Both the position numbers and the translations under genes were made by a program. 40,105 nt of DNA, taken from positions 325 to 40,429 of the forward strand of contig JAGRPC010000142.1 of assembly GCA_020439925.1 (NCBI GenBank), read 5' to 3'. This stretch comes from Verrucomicrobiia bacterium. GTDB lineage: Bacteria; Verrucomicrobiota; Verrucomicrobiia; Verrucomicrobiales; DEV007. The notes beneath the pieces were generated by a model. That model made no database searches, was not told the origin of the DNA, and saw only the letters and a list, made by a program, of their open reading frames with translations. Shown here piece by piece: positions 7,961 through 17,491 of this stretch (position 1 is the first letter of the stretch; every line of letters begins with the position of its first letter).

Positions 7961-8227
7961 GTGAGTGAGGCCCTCGCTCCAAACAAACGAGGCAGTCGCG
8001 GATCACGGGTTATCCCGCTGTCGCTTCGATTTCGCGTGCTGGAACGGGATGGCGGGAAGTGCGCTCTCTGCGGACAGGGGACGGCCGATGGGACGACGCT
8101 GCATCTCGACCACGTGGTGCCCTACTCTCTGGGTGGTCTCACGGTGATGAGTAATCTCCAAACCCTCTGTGAACCCTGCAATCTGGGTAAAGGAAATCGC
8201 TCGGTTCGCTCCTTCTTGCTGGATTGA
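7961..8227 (+). CDS. HNH endonuclease domain (C-terminal part of frameshifted gene)
   Basis: The downstream frame encodes a compact HNH nuclease: a zinc-knuckle CALC, LHLDHVVPYSLGG with the catalytic HH pair, NLQTLCEPCNLGKG with the conserved N and second CxxC. HNH modules cut DNA using one divalent metal ion. The frame is open from 7847, but the first part overlaps the upstream gene out of phase. A GTG at 7961 is the first plausible independent start. The domain keeps all catalytic positions, so recent frameshift, sequencing error or programmed slippage are all possible. Confidence 0.7.
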   Translation: MSEALAPNKRGSRGSRVIPLSLRFRVLERDGGKCALCGQGTADGTTLHLDHVVPYSLGGLTVMSNLQTLCEPCNLGKGNRSVRSFLLD

Positions 8228-8764
8228 GAACGGTGCCGCTAAATGAGCGGATTGCCCCCAGGATCACTTCCCCGCCTTCTTTGGGGAAGAGGAAGGGACC
8301 TTCCTGTTGGCTCAGGGCAAAATCCAGAGTGGGGCCTCGTAGAGGTTCCTCGGTCCAATCGGAGCATACCATCTCCCTGAGAAACTGCCTCCGCCCTCAC
8401 TTTTCGACACCGATTGGCGCCAAGACGAAACCGTCTTCCGAAGGCAGGCATGCGCCTCTTCGTGTGAACCGATCTGCTTTCCCCTCCCCCTGCCCTCCTA
8501 TCTCAAACCATCAAGGATCCTAACCGATCCCCTCCCCATCCTCACCACGCATTCAGACCCATCGCCGATCCCTTTGATTGCCGACAATCCATGGATGGAT
8601 TCAAGCCAACCGTTCCTCCGTATGGAAGGGCAGAAAATCTGAGAATCTTTCACCCCTCCCCTTAATTCTGTCCCACCCCTTGTAGTAGAAATGCGGCACG
8701 ATACCGGGACTGAATTGCACGTGACATCCATTCTTCCGTGAAGTATCCGACAAATTGACGAACG
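8228..8764. other. 540-bp intergenic region upstream of the FGE gene
   Basis: No convincing gene on either strand. It contains one copy of the diverged repeat (8373-8457). The last 100 bp before the start at 8765 are relatively AT-rich and probably hold the promoter, but no box can be called with confidence. Confidence 0.45.
8373..8457. repeat. Diverged intergenic repeat, copy 1
   Basis: Aligns with 14235-14322 over about 85 bp, with small gaps. Shared blocks include CTCCCTG, CTCCGCCC, GACACC, GGCATGCGCC. Both copies lie in the leader regions of large plus-strand genes. Identity was judged by eye only. Confidence 0.35.
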
Positions 8765-11700
8765 ATGGATTCGAAACTCCGTTACTGCCCGCGGACTGTT
8801 ATGCCGCTTCTGCTGTTTGCCGCGGGACTGGTTACAATTGTCTTGGAAACAAAGGTTGGAGCTGCCCCCTCCGTCTCGAACGTGGCGGCGGCGCTGCGAC
8901 CAGGGACGGCGCTCATCGACATCACTTATGACCTCGAAGGTGATGACCTGAGCAGCGTGCTTGTGAAGCTCGAGGCCTCCAGCGACGGGGGAGCCACCTA
9001 TGAAGTTCCCGTCGACACTGCGAGCGGGGAAGTCGGTGTCGGCGTGGTCCCCGGGTTGGGAAAGGCCATCGTCTGGAACGCGGGTGCGGATTGGGGAGGG
9101 AAATACAGCACGCAAATGCGATTTCGCGTTGTCGCCGAGAAGGAACTTGCGGAGGTGTCCGGAAAAACCTTCACCATGGGCGCGACTAGCGGCGACACTG
9201 ACTCCAATGCGCCCCCCACTTCGGTTACGGTGAGTTCATTCCTCATCCAGAAGACCGAGACGACCAAGAGGCTATGGGATAAAGTGAGGGATTGGGCGGT
9301 AATCAACGGTTACCCGGATCTGCCCCCCGGCGCGGGTAAAGCCCCGAATCATCCGGTTCAGAGCGTGAACTGGTGGGATGTCGTGAAGTGGTGCAATGCC
9401 CGCAGTGAGAGGGAGGGGCTCTCTCCGTGCTACAGAGTGAGCGGCATGGTCTATCGGTCCGGAGAATTCACGCCAGACTGCGACTGGAGCGCCAACGGCT
9501 ATCGCCTGCCCACCGAGGCCGAATGGGAGAGGGCAGCTCGCGGAGCCATTTCGGGATCACGATTCCCTTGGGGGAGCGACATCAATCATTCGTATTCGAA
9601 TTTCCAGAACAGCGGGGGCGAGGCCTACCAGGAGGGAACGACAGGCTATCATCCAACCTTCAATGATGGGGTGACACCGTTCACCTGCCCGGTCGGGTCA
9701 TTCTCTTCCCACGGATTCGGGCTTAGCGAGATGATCGGCAATGTATGGGAATGGTGCTGGGACTGGGATAGTCCGACGGCTTACCTTTCCAGTGCCGGCA
9801 CCACGAACCCCACCGGCCCCGCGTCGGGAACGGATCGCGTGCGAAGGGGCGGTGCCTGGACAAGCTTCGCGGTGGGACAAAGGATCTCGAATCGAAGCAG
9901 CACGGCTCCGTCATCAGCAACCAACGCAATTGGGTTTCGATCGGTTCGCACCCTAACATTCGGAGATTTTGTAAGGATTCCAGCGGGCAGCGTCACGCTC
10001 GGCGTCAATCCAGGTGATCCGGAGACCGACGCTCCGACGACCTCTGTTTTCGTCGACACCTTCTACCTCCAGAAAACCGAAACCACCAAGGCGCAATGGG
10101 ACGCCGTTCGGACCTGGGCTCTGGCAAATGGCTACACCGACCTTGAGGCCGCCGATGGTAAGGCCCCGGAACACCCGGTTCACAGCGTTAGATGGATCGA
10201 GGTGGTGAAGTGGTGCAATGCCCGGAGCGAGATGGAGGGTCTGCATCCATGCTATTATGTCGGTGTGAACGTTTTGAGAACCGGCGAGAGCCTGCCCGAA
10301 GTCGACTGGAGCGCCAACGGCTATCGCCTACCCACGGAGGCCGAATGGGAGAAAGCCGCCCGCGGAGAGGCCGAGGGGAAACGTTTTCCGTGGGGCACCG
10401 ATTCGATCACCCATGTCGAGGCGAACTACCGAAGCACCACGGAGCACGCATACGACATCAGTCCGACCCGGGGCACACATCCGACGTGGACGGATGCAAG
10501 TTCCGTCTTTTCCTCGCCGGTGGGCAGCTTCGCCCCAAATGCCTTTGGACTCTACGACATGTGCGGCAACATGTGGGAGTGGTGCTGGGATAGGTATGGA
10601 AGCACCCACTACTCCACGATCGCCGGAACGTGGAATCCCAGAGGACCGAACACCGGCACAAACCGCGTGCTTCGCGGAGGGAGTTGGAATCGGAACGCAG
10701 CCTACTCGCGCAACGGGTATCGCCTCAGTCACGGCGCCACATCCTCGACAGGATCTGACGGTGGATTTCGACCAGCGAGAAGTCGAATCGAGGACAATTT
10801 TTTGATGATCGAATCGGGGAGGTTCAGGAGAGGGAGAATCACCTTGGACAGTGATCTGGATGCCGACCCGGGCAATGTGACGATCAGCGGCTTTGAAATG
10901 GAGGCGACGGAAACGACGAAGATCCAATGGGACTTGGTCCGGACTTGGGCGCTTGGCAACGGATACAGCGACCTCGCGGCAGGAGCCGGAAAATTCCCCG
11001 ACCACCCGGTCCAATCGGTCACCTGGTTCGACGCGGTGAAATGGTGCAACGCACGTAGCGAGTTGGAGGGGCTCACGCCCTGCTACTCCGTTTCAGGAGA
11101 AGTGATGAGGACAGGATCAGCAGCGCCGGTGTGCGATTGGACCGCGGACGGTTATCGGCTGCCGACTGAGGCGGAGTGGGAAAAGGCCTCTCGTGGGGGA
11201 GAAGAGAATCTTCGGTTTCCCAATGGACTGTCAATCAATCACACCAGGGCGAACTTCAGGAACAGTGGCGGCGAGTCATACGCGAATGGAACCACCGGCT
11301 ACCACCCGACCCACGATGATGGGACTCTTCCCTACACCAGTCCGGTTGAGAGCTTCTATGGGAATGGGGCTGAACTCAGAAACATGGCCGGGAACGTGGC
11401 TGAATTCTGCTGGGACTATTACAACTCGAGCTATTATGGGACGAGCATCGGGGCGACCGACCCACGCGGACCTGCCCACGGAAGCGATCGGGTTGTGCGT
11501 GGCGGTGGTTGGTCGAGCGCCGCGCGCGTTTGCAAGTCATCCTTTCGAAGTTTTTCGGATCCCACGGTAGCGGACACAAATTCGGGATTCCGAACGGTTC
11601 GGCTTCCAGGATCGATCGGTTTCAATCTTTCGGACTTAACCTTGGACACCCGCAGCGACGAGGCCAGTCTCTCTTCACTCGCCCTGAGCGAAGGGGATCT

Positions 11701-13141
11701 CGAACCCGCCTTCGATCCCGCCACCGACGACTTTGCGGCTTCGGTTACTAACGCCGTCACCGCGCTCACCGTCACGCCGACGTCCACCGAGCCCAACGCA
11801 GTGATCCAGGTCAAGATCAATGAGGGGGATTATGCTGATGTCTCCTCTGGCGATGCCAGCGGATCCCTTCCTCTTCTCGTCGGCGAGAACGTCCTCATGA
11901 TTCTCGTGACCGCGCAGGACACCACCACCACAAAGACCTACACCATCACCGTCAACCGAGACAAAGCCAGCCAGACGATCAGCTTTGCTGCAATCGGAGA
12001 TCAGCTCGCCAATGCCAGCATCGACCTCTCTGCTACCGGAGGAGGTTCTGGCAATCCCGTGACGTTCTCCGTGAACACACCGGGCCATCTTTCCGGGAAC
12101 ACCCTCACCTTCACCGGAGTCGGATCGGTCACGATCACCGCCAACCAAGCGGGTAATGCCAACTACCACGCTGCTGAGCCCGTCTCCCATACCTTCACTG
12201 TGACGAAGGCGACCGCCACGGTGAACCTCTCCGGTCTCGATCAAGTCTATAATGGAAATCCCCGTATCGTGAGTGCGACGACCAATCCGATGGGACTGTC
12301 GGTTGACCTCACCTACGCCGGGTCCGAATCTCCGCCGACGAGTGCAGGGACCTACGAGGTCATCGGCACCATTGTTAGCGAGATCTACCAGGGCAGCAAA
12401 ACAGCGAACCTCGTTGTCTCCCGGGCAGGGCAGACCATTAGCTTTCCTCCGATCATCGACCAGCTTGGAACGGCGTCGGTCCAGCTCACCGCTACCGGAG
12501 GCGACTCGGGTGAACCGATCGTCTTCACCGTGGCTAGCGGCCCCGCCATGATAGGGGCCGGCAACATCCTCACTTTCACCGGAGCCGGAACCGTCCAGAT
12601 ACGCATTTCCCAAGCAGGCGATGCGAATTTTGACCCCGCTGACAACGTCACCCACACCTTCGAAGTAGTGCTCCCTCAACCAGACGTGGCCGTGGGACTC
12701 TCCCTTCAGAATCTCAAGGGGTCGCTGATCTACGGATCGCCTTCGAGTCAGCGAATCACCCTGGTTTCTCGAAAGGCCCGAGTCGTGACTGGTTACGCCT
12801 CATTGGCGAATCGCACCCTTCTTTCCGACCGTCGTGCCGCCGACCAACTCGCAGTGAAGGCAACGCCCGGAAACCGGTTTTTCCGAGTGAGCTACTTCGT
12901 CGCGGAGGGTGTCGCAACCGCAGCCATAGTCAGCGGATCCTATCGGACACCTGCAATGGACGGAACTGATGCGCTCCGTTGGGTCACCGTTCGTATTTCT
13001 CCAAGCAGGTCCCGGTTCGCCATTAAGAAGGACCGAAGGACCGTCTACCTGCGCAAGGCATTTACAGCGACCCTCCGCGCCAGTTCCACGCTTTATCCGC
13101 CGGCATCCGATGCGGGTTCGATTCGAGTATTGACGAGATAG
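8765..13141 (+). CDS. Secreted giant protein: three FGE/SUMF1-like domains, cadherin-like and MBG-like domains
   Basis: 1458 residues. A signal peptide (about 1-35) and a beta-rich segment (35-128) precede three tandem formylglycine-generating-enzyme-like domains (about 128-398, 399-676, 677-949). Each repeats TETTK...W, HPV.SV.W, GYRLPTEAEWE, GN.WEWCWD or its variant, RGG.W and GFR. Then follow a cadherin-like beta-sandwich domain (about 955-1067, FDPATDDF...TYTITVNR), two QTISF-starting segments with an MBG-like domain between them (about 1070-1300), and a C-terminal beta domain I do not recognise. True FGE needs copper-binding cysteines after RGGS. Domains 1 and 2 lack them and domain 3 keeps one (ARVCKS). 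These domains therefore probably bind carbohydrate or protein, as in many C-lectin-fold relatives, rather than oxidise sulfatases. No sulfatase gene is near. It likely works at the cell surface. Confidence 0.85.
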   Translation: MDSKLRYCPRTVMPLLLFAAGLVTIVLETKVGAAPSVSNVAAALRPGTALIDITYDLEGDDLSSVLVKLEASSDGGATYEVPVDTASGEVGVGVVPGLGKAIVWNAGADWGGKYSTQMRFRVVAEKELAEVSGKTFTMGATSGDTDSNAPPTSVTVSSFLIQKTETTKRLWDKVRDWAVINGYPDLPPGAGKAPNHPVQSVNWWDVVKWCNARSEREGLSPCYRVSGMVYRSGEFTPDCDWSANGYRLPTEAEWERAARGAISGSRFPWGSDINHSYSNFQNSGGEAYQEGTTGYHPTFNDGVTPFTCPVGSFSSHGFGLSEMIGNVWEWCWDWDSPTAYLSSAGTTNPTGPASGTDRVRRGGAWTSFAVGQRISNRSSTAPSSATNAIGFRSVRTLTFGDFVRIPAGSVTLGVNPGDPETDAPTTSVFVDTFYLQKTETTKAQWDAVRTWALANGYTDLEAADGKAPEHPVHSVRWIEVVKWCNARSEMEGLHPCYYVGVNVLRTGESLPEVDWSANGYRLPTEAEWEKAARGEAEGKRFPWGTDSITHVEANYRSTTEHAYDISPTRGTHPTWTDASSVFSSPVGSFAPNAFGLYDMCGNMWEWCWDRYGSTHYSTIAGTWNPRGPNTGTNRVLRGGSWNRNAAYSRNGYRLSHGATSSTGSDGGFRPARSRIEDNFLMIESGRFRRGRITLDSDLDADPGNVTISGFEMEATETTKIQWDLVRTWALGNGYSDLAAGAGKFPDHPVQSVTWFDAVKWCNARSELEGLTPCYSVSGEVMRTGSAAPVCDWTADGYRLPTEAEWEKASRGGEENLRFPNGLSINHTRANFRNSGGESYANGTTGYHPTHDDGTLPYTSPVESFYGNGAELRNMAGNVAEFCWDYYNSSYYGTSIGATDPRGPAHGSDRVVRGGGWSSAARVCKSSFRSFSDPTVADTNSGFRTVRLPGSIGFNLSDLTLDTRSDEASLSSLALSEGDLEPAFDPATDDFAASVTNAVTALTVTPTSTEPNAVIQVKINEGDYADVSSGDASGSLPLLVGENVLMILVTAQDTTTTKTYTITVNRDKASQTISFAAIGDQLANASIDLSATGGGSGNPVTFSVNTPGHLSGNTLTFTGVGSVTITANQAGNANYHAAEPVSHTFTVTKATATVNLSGLDQVYNGNPRIVSATTNPMGLSVDLTYAGSESPPTSAGTYEVIGTIVSEIYQGSKTANLVVSRAGQTISFPPIIDQLGTASVQLTATGGDSGEPIVFTVASGPAMIGAGNILTFTGAGTVQIRISQAGDANFDPADNVTHTFEVVLPQPDVAVGLSLQNLKGSLIYGSPSSQRITLVSRKARVVTGYASLANRTLLSDRRAADQLAVKATPGNRFFRVSYFVAEGVATAAIVSGSYRTPAMDGTDALRWVTVRISPSRSRFAIKKDRRTVYLRKAFTATLRASSTLYPPASDAGSIRVLTR

Positions 13142-13246
13142 TGAACTTTCAAAGGATCGTGAATCTAGTTTTAATTCCGAGTGTTTCTTGCCCACTGCGA
13201 TTGCCCCTTGTCATTTGGCGGAGAGTTGCCGTTTAAGCCTCAGATT

Positions 13247-14152
13247 ATGAAAGGTGACGTTTTGGTTTTAGGGGCTGGTGCCTCGACCCCATACGGATTT
13301 CCGACCGGGAATGAGCTCAGAAACAAGATCCTGGAAGACTTCTCGTATGAAACGAAGGTCAACGGGGCGATCTTTCCGAAGATTCTAACGGTGGTTCAAG
13401 ATCCCCTGAATCTTCCGTTTTCTCCGGAACAATGTGCCCGATTCCGGGACGAGTTTCGCCTCGCCCAGACTTATTCGATCGACGCGTTCATTGAGCGCCG
13501 TGCCGAAGAGTTCCAAGAAATTGGCAAGTTTGCTATCTCCCACTGCCTGCGCCGGTGTGAATCTGAGGCGGCGCTTTTCGACACGGGTGACTGGTATCAG
13601 GCCTTTTGGAATCGAGTGCTTCCGAATGGCTACCCGTTTCTTCGTGAATTTACTGTAATCACGTTCAACTACGATCGGTCCCTTCAACACTACTTGATGA
13701 CGGCGGCTAAAGCGGCCCTTGGTCCCGCATACCGGGACGATATGTATGACCGCGTCCGGATTCTCCCCATGCACGGCAGCTTCTCGAAAGTTTCTGCTAA
13801 CGCCCCCTTTGGTAGCGATGAGGAAAGACACACCCCGGAGTTCGCCCGAAGCATCTACCTCCCTCACGAGTTCTCTGGGAAGAATTTGCAGTTCTCCCCC
13901 TTTGACAATGCGAGGGATGCTCTCTCTGATGCAAAGAGGATCTTCATCCTCGGTTTCGGGTTCGATGATACGAACACCGAGAGACTTTTCAACGACCTCG
14001 ATCTCTCAAAGGCTGAGATTCACGCGACCGGGGTGGGCCTCGGAGACGGCGTAAAACGACGCGCATGCGACGCCCTCAAGCGACCGCGCCAGGATCTCTT
14101 CTACAAAGGCGGTAACGCCACCATGGTCGAACTGATCTCCGACCTCGTCTGA
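13247..14152 (+). CDS. Stand-alone SIR2-like protein
   Basis: 301 residues from the ATG at 13247. The in-frame lead from 13181 looks untranslated. The Rossmann-type SIR2 fold is recognisable by GAGAS (9-13) followed by TPYGFPTGNEL, TFNYDRSL with N141 and D143, PMHGS with H176, and the late LGFGFDDTN. SIR2-like proteins of this type in defence islands bind or hydrolyse NAD+, often to starve infected cells. N and H, the residues used for NADase activity, are present. It stands alone with no partner gene within 100 bp, and 253 bp before the Type III cassette. It could be an orphan effector, or an NAD-binding protein of unknown role. Confidence 0.75.
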   Translation: MKGDVLVLGAGASTPYGFPTGNELRNKILEDFSYETKVNGAIFPKILTVVQDPLNLPFSPEQCARFRDEFRLAQTYSIDAFIERRAEEFQEIGKFAISHCLRRCESEAALFDTGDWYQAFWNRVLPNGYPFLREFTVITFNYDRSLQHYLMTAAKAALGPAYRDDMYDRVRILPMHGSFSKVSANAPFGSDEERHTPEFARSIYLPHEFSGKNLQFSPFDNARDALSDAKRIFILGFGFDDTNTERLFNDLDLSKAEIHATGVGLGDGVKRRACDALKRPRQDLFYKGGNATMVELISDLV

Positions 14153-14157
14153 CCAGG

Positions 14158-14174
14158 AATTGTTTTCGACAATT
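14158..14174. terminator. Small hairpin after SIR2-like gene
   Basis: AATTGT, loop TTTCG, ACAATT, starting 5 bp after the stop. No U-tract follows. A weak terminator or a protein site. Confidence 0.35.
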
Positions 14175-14234
14175 GCCAAAAGAATTCTTCGGTCAGTCCC
14201 CCAGGCCCCGTCGCTCCCCTCCTCTTCGGAAGTC

Positions 14235-14322
14235 CTCCCTGTGGAACTCTCCTCCGCCCCACTTATTGACACCAACTGGTGCCGTGGTGAATCCCCCTCC
14301 AGAAAAGCCGGGCATGCGCCCC
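14235..14322. repeat. Diverged intergenic repeat, copy 2
   Basis: The partner of 8373-8457. This copy contains TTGACACCAACTGGTGCC, in which CACCA and TGGTG form a small palindrome. It lies just upstream of the predicted promoter of the Type III cassette. Confidence 0.35.
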
Positions 14323-14352
14323 GGAGAGGCTGGATTTCCCCACCCTCCGGAG

Positions 14353-14381
14353 TTGCGTGTCCCCTGACGGAACGCTATAAC
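14353..14381 (+). promoter_or_regulatory. Predicted sigma70-type promoter of the Type III/Argonaute cassette
   Basis: TTGCGT (14353-14358) and TATAAC (14376-14381), separated by exactly 17 bp, with the -10 box 23 bp before the ATG at 14405. The 5' leader would be very short and has no Shine-Dalgarno sequence. Confidence 0.45.
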
Positions 14382-14404
14382 CGTGACACCGTCGCCGCCG
14401 CCGC

Positions 14405-17400
14405 ATGTCCAACCCCTTCTTCGACCACCCCATCCTGAACTCCCCCTACGAGTGCCCCGCGCGGCACTGGGAGCTGGACGGGGAAGGCCAGCCCACCCAG
14501 CAGATTCTCGAGGAACGGCGCAAGGCAAAGTTCATCACGCCCATCCCGAAGCCGAAGAAACGGAAAAAGGCGGACACCCAGCAGGAACTGGTTTTCGACG
14601 AGGGCATGGGGCTCTCGACCGCGCGGCAGCAGTATGATCCCACCTCCGTGATCAACGAGGTGCGAGGTTACGTCTCCACGTGGCGCAACCTGCCGCCGAA
14701 CCAATGGCAGGTCACTCCGGAAACCCAGCGACTCCTCCAGCACTGGCGCCACCACAAGTTCAACGACGTCCGCCCTTTCTTCTGCCAGGTCGAGGCGGTG
14801 GAGACGGCCATCTGGCTCACCGAGGTCGCCCCGCTCTCCCCCTCGGGCAAAAGGATCCTCAGCCTCCTCGACAGTGCCAACGAGGATGCCAACCCCGAGC
14901 TGAGCCGCCTCGCGCTGAAGCTGGCCACCGGCGCCGGGAAGACGACCGTGATGGCCATGCTCATCGCCTGGCACACGGTCAATGCCGTTCGTCGCCCCGG
15001 CAGCAAGCAGTTCACCCGCGGATTCCTGATCGTCGCCCCGGGGCTCACCATTCGGGACCGCCTGCGGGTCCTCCAGCCCCACGATCCCGACAGTTATTAC
15101 AAGAACCGCGAGCTGGTTCCCCACGACATGCTCGACGACCTGCACCGGGCCAAGATCGTGATCACGAACTACCACGCCTTCAAGTTGCGCGAGCGCATCA
15201 CCATTTCCAAAGGGGGGAAACAGCTCCTCAAAGGGAGAACGGGCGAGGAAATCCTCACCACCGAGACCGAAGGCCAGATGATCCAGAGGGTCATGCCCGA
15301 CCTCATGGGCATGAAGAACATCCTCGTCATCAATGATGAGGCGCACCACTGCTACCGTTCGAAGCCCAAGGACGAGTCCCAGGAGGAGGAGTTGAAGGGA
15401 GACGACAAGAAGGAGGCGGAGAAGAACAAGGAGGCCGCCCGCCTCTGGATCTCCGGGCTCGAGGCTGTGAAGCGGAAGCTCGGCCTCGCTCGGGTGGTCG
15501 ATCTGTCCGCCACCCCTTTCTTCCTGGCTGGATCCGGCTACGTCGAGGGCACCCTCTTCCCCTGGACCATGAGCGACTTTTCCCTCATGGACGCCATCGA
15601 GTGCGGCATCGTGAAGCTCCCCCGGGTTCCCGTGGCACAGAACATTCCCGGCGAGGAGATGCCGATGTTCCGGGAATTGTGGAAGCACATCCGCTCGAAG
15701 ATGCCGAAGAAGAGCCGGGGATCGGGCGAGGAACTCGATCCCCTGAAGTTGCCCACGCTGCTGAAAACCGCCCTCGACGCGCTCTACGGCCACTACGAAA
15801 AGACCTACCGACTCTGGGAGGATGCCGGGATCAGTGTGCCACCCTGCTTTATCATCGTCTGTCAAAACACCGCCATCTCCAAGCTGGTCTACGACTACGT
15901 GTCCGGATTCCAGCGCAAGAACGACGACGGCACCGCGACGCTGGAGAACGGACGGCTCCCCCTTTTCCGAAACTACGACGAGACCACCGGCAACGCCTTG
16001 CCCCGGCCGAACACCCTCCTCATCGACAGCGAGCAGCTCGAGTCCGGCGAGGCCCTCGACACGAACTTCCGCGCCATGGCCGCCGACGAGATCGATCGAT
16101 TCCGGCGCGAGATCGTGGAGCGCACCGGTGACATCCGGGCCGGCGAAAATCTCTCCGATCAGGAATTGCTTCGCGAGGTGATGAACACCGTGGGCAAGGC
16201 CGGTTCCCTCGGCGGGTCGATCCGCTGTGTCGTCTCCGTCTCCATGCTCACCGAGGGCTGGGATGCGAACACCGTCACCCACGTGCTCGGCGTGCGCGCC
16301 TTCGGCACCCAGTTGCTCTGCGAGCAGGTCATCGGGCGGGCCTTGCGCCGCCAATCCTACCAGCTCAACGAGGCAAATCTCTTCAACGTCGAATACGCCG
16401 ACGTGCTTGGCATCCCCTTCGACTTCACCGCCAAGCCGGTGATCTCGCCTCCTCAGCCTCCGCGGGAGACCATCCAGGTCCGCGCCGTCCGCCCGGAGCG
16501 GGACCATCTCGAGATCACCTTCCCCCGGGTCGAGGGATATCGGATCGAGCTGCCCGAGGAGAGGCTCACCGCCACCTTCGACGAAGATTCCGTCCTCGTG
16601 CTCACCCCCGAGATGACAGGGCCGACCAAGAACCGGAACGAGGGCATCATCGGACAGGGAGTCGACCTGACCGTCGATCACCTCGGCGACATGCGACCGT
16701 CCACCCTCGTCTTCCACCTCACCCAGCGGCTCCTCTACACAAAGTGGCGCGACCCGGGGGAGGAGCCCAAGCTGCACCTCTTCGGCCAGCTCAAGCGCAT
16801 CACGAAAGAATGGCTCGACACCTGCCTGCAATGCAAGGGCGGCACCTATCCGGCGCAGCTCATGTATCAGGAGTTCGCCGACATCGCCTGCGAGCGCATC
16901 ACCCGGGGCATCACCCAGGCCTTTCTCGGCGAGCGCCCCATCAAGGCCCTGCTCGATCCTTACAACCCCGACGGCTCCTCGCGCCATGTCCGCTTCAACA
17001 CCTCGAAGATGGACCGATGGGAAACGAACTCAGAAAAATGCCACGTGAACTGGGTCATCCTCGACAGCGACTGGGAAGCCGAGTTCTGCCGCGTTGCCGA
17101 GAGCCATCCGAAGGTGCTGGCCTACGTCAAGAACCACAACCTGGGCTTCGAGGTGCCCTACCGCTTTGCCGCCGAGGTGCGGAAATACCGACCTGACTTC
17201 ATCGTCCACGTCGATGATGGGCATGGCCCCGAGGATCCGCTGCACCTTGTCGTCGAGATCAAGGGCTACCGCCGCGAGGACGCCAAGGAGAAGGCCGCCA
17301 CGATGAAGACCTACTGGATCCCCGGCGTGAACCACCTCGGCACCCATGGTCGCTGGGCCTTTGCCGAGTTCTGCGACGTGTGGGAGATCGATGCGGACTT

Positions 17401-17479
17401 CGAGAAGAAGGTCGCGCAGGTGTTTGATGAGATGATTGCGAAAAGCTGCGAGGTCGCGATCTCGCATGCCTCCACTTGA
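14405..17479 (+). CDS. Type III restriction enzyme Res subunit (helicase-nuclease)
   Basis: A 1024-residue superfamily 2 helicase-nuclease that translocates on DNA and cuts when the partner Mod finds unmethylated sites. Visible: Walker A TGAGKTT (K179); NDEAHHCYR as motif II; DLSATPF as motif III; SMLTEGWDANTVTHVLGVR and QVIGRALRR as motifs V and VI; and a C-terminal PD-(D/E)XK nuclease with D931 in RPDF and E951-x-K953 in VEIKGYR. The N-terminus (MSNPFFDHPILNSPYECPARHW) is that of the BPTD_3080-like Res group. First gene of a five-gene operon: 12 bp to the zinc-ribbon gene, with its Mod two genes on. All motifs are intact, so it is likely active. Confidence 0.92.
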   Translation: MSNPFFDHPILNSPYECPARHWELDGEGQPTQQILEERRKAKFITPIPKPKKRKKADTQQELVFDEGMGLSTARQQYDPTSVINEVRGYVSTWRNLPPNQWQVTPETQRLLQHWRHHKFNDVRPFFCQVEAVETAIWLTEVAPLSPSGKRILSLLDSANEDANPELSRLALKLATGAGKTTVMAMLIAWHTVNAVRRPGSKQFTRGFLIVAPGLTIRDRLRVLQPHDPDSYYKNRELVPHDMLDDLHRAKIVITNYHAFKLRERITISKGGKQLLKGRTGEEILTTETEGQMIQRVMPDLMGMKNILVINDEAHHCYRSKPKDESQEEELKGDDKKEAEKNKEAARLWISGLEAVKRKLGLARVVDLSATPFFLAGSGYVEGTLFPWTMSDFSLMDAIECGIVKLPRVPVAQNIPGEEMPMFRELWKHIRSKMPKKSRGSGEELDPLKLPTLLKTALDALYGHYEKTYRLWEDAGISVPPCFIIVCQNTAISKLVYDYVSGFQRKNDDGTATLENGRLPLFRNYDETTGNALPRPNTLLIDSEQLESGEALDTNFRAMAADEIDRFRREIVERTGDIRAGENLSDQELLREVMNTVGKAGSLGGSIRCVVSVSMLTEGWDANTVTHVLGVRAFGTQLLCEQVIGRALRRQSYQLNEANLFNVEYADVLGIPFDFTAKPVISPPQPPRETIQVRAVRPERDHLEITFPRVEGYRIELPEERLTATFDEDSVLVLTPEMTGPTKNRNEGIIGQGVDLTVDHLGDMRPSTLVFHLTQRLLYTKWRDPGEEPKLHLFGQLKRITKEWLDTCLQCKGGTYPAQLMYQEFADIACERITRGITQAFLGERPIKALLDPYNPDGSSRHVRFNTSKMDRWETNSEKCHVNWVILDSDWEAEFCRVAESHPKVLAYVKNHNLGFEVPYRFAAEVRKYRPDFIVHVDDGHGPEDPLHLVVEIKGYRREDAKEKAATMKTYWIPGVNHLGTHGRWAFAEFCDVWEIDADFEKKVAQVFDEMIAKSCEVAISHAST

Positions 17480-17491
17480 TTCCTACGACCG

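Noticed and set aside
8498-9115. 205-codon minus-strand frame overlapping the start of the FGE gene
   Set aside because: Covers the signal peptide region of a clearly real gene and has no recognisable pattern.
14375-16987. 870-codon minus-strand open frame opposite the Res gene
   Set aside because: It lies antisense to a gene with complete helicase and nuclease motifs. Its sequence is low-complexity (Gly/Leu/Val/Glu-rich), as expected for a shadow in high-GC DNA.
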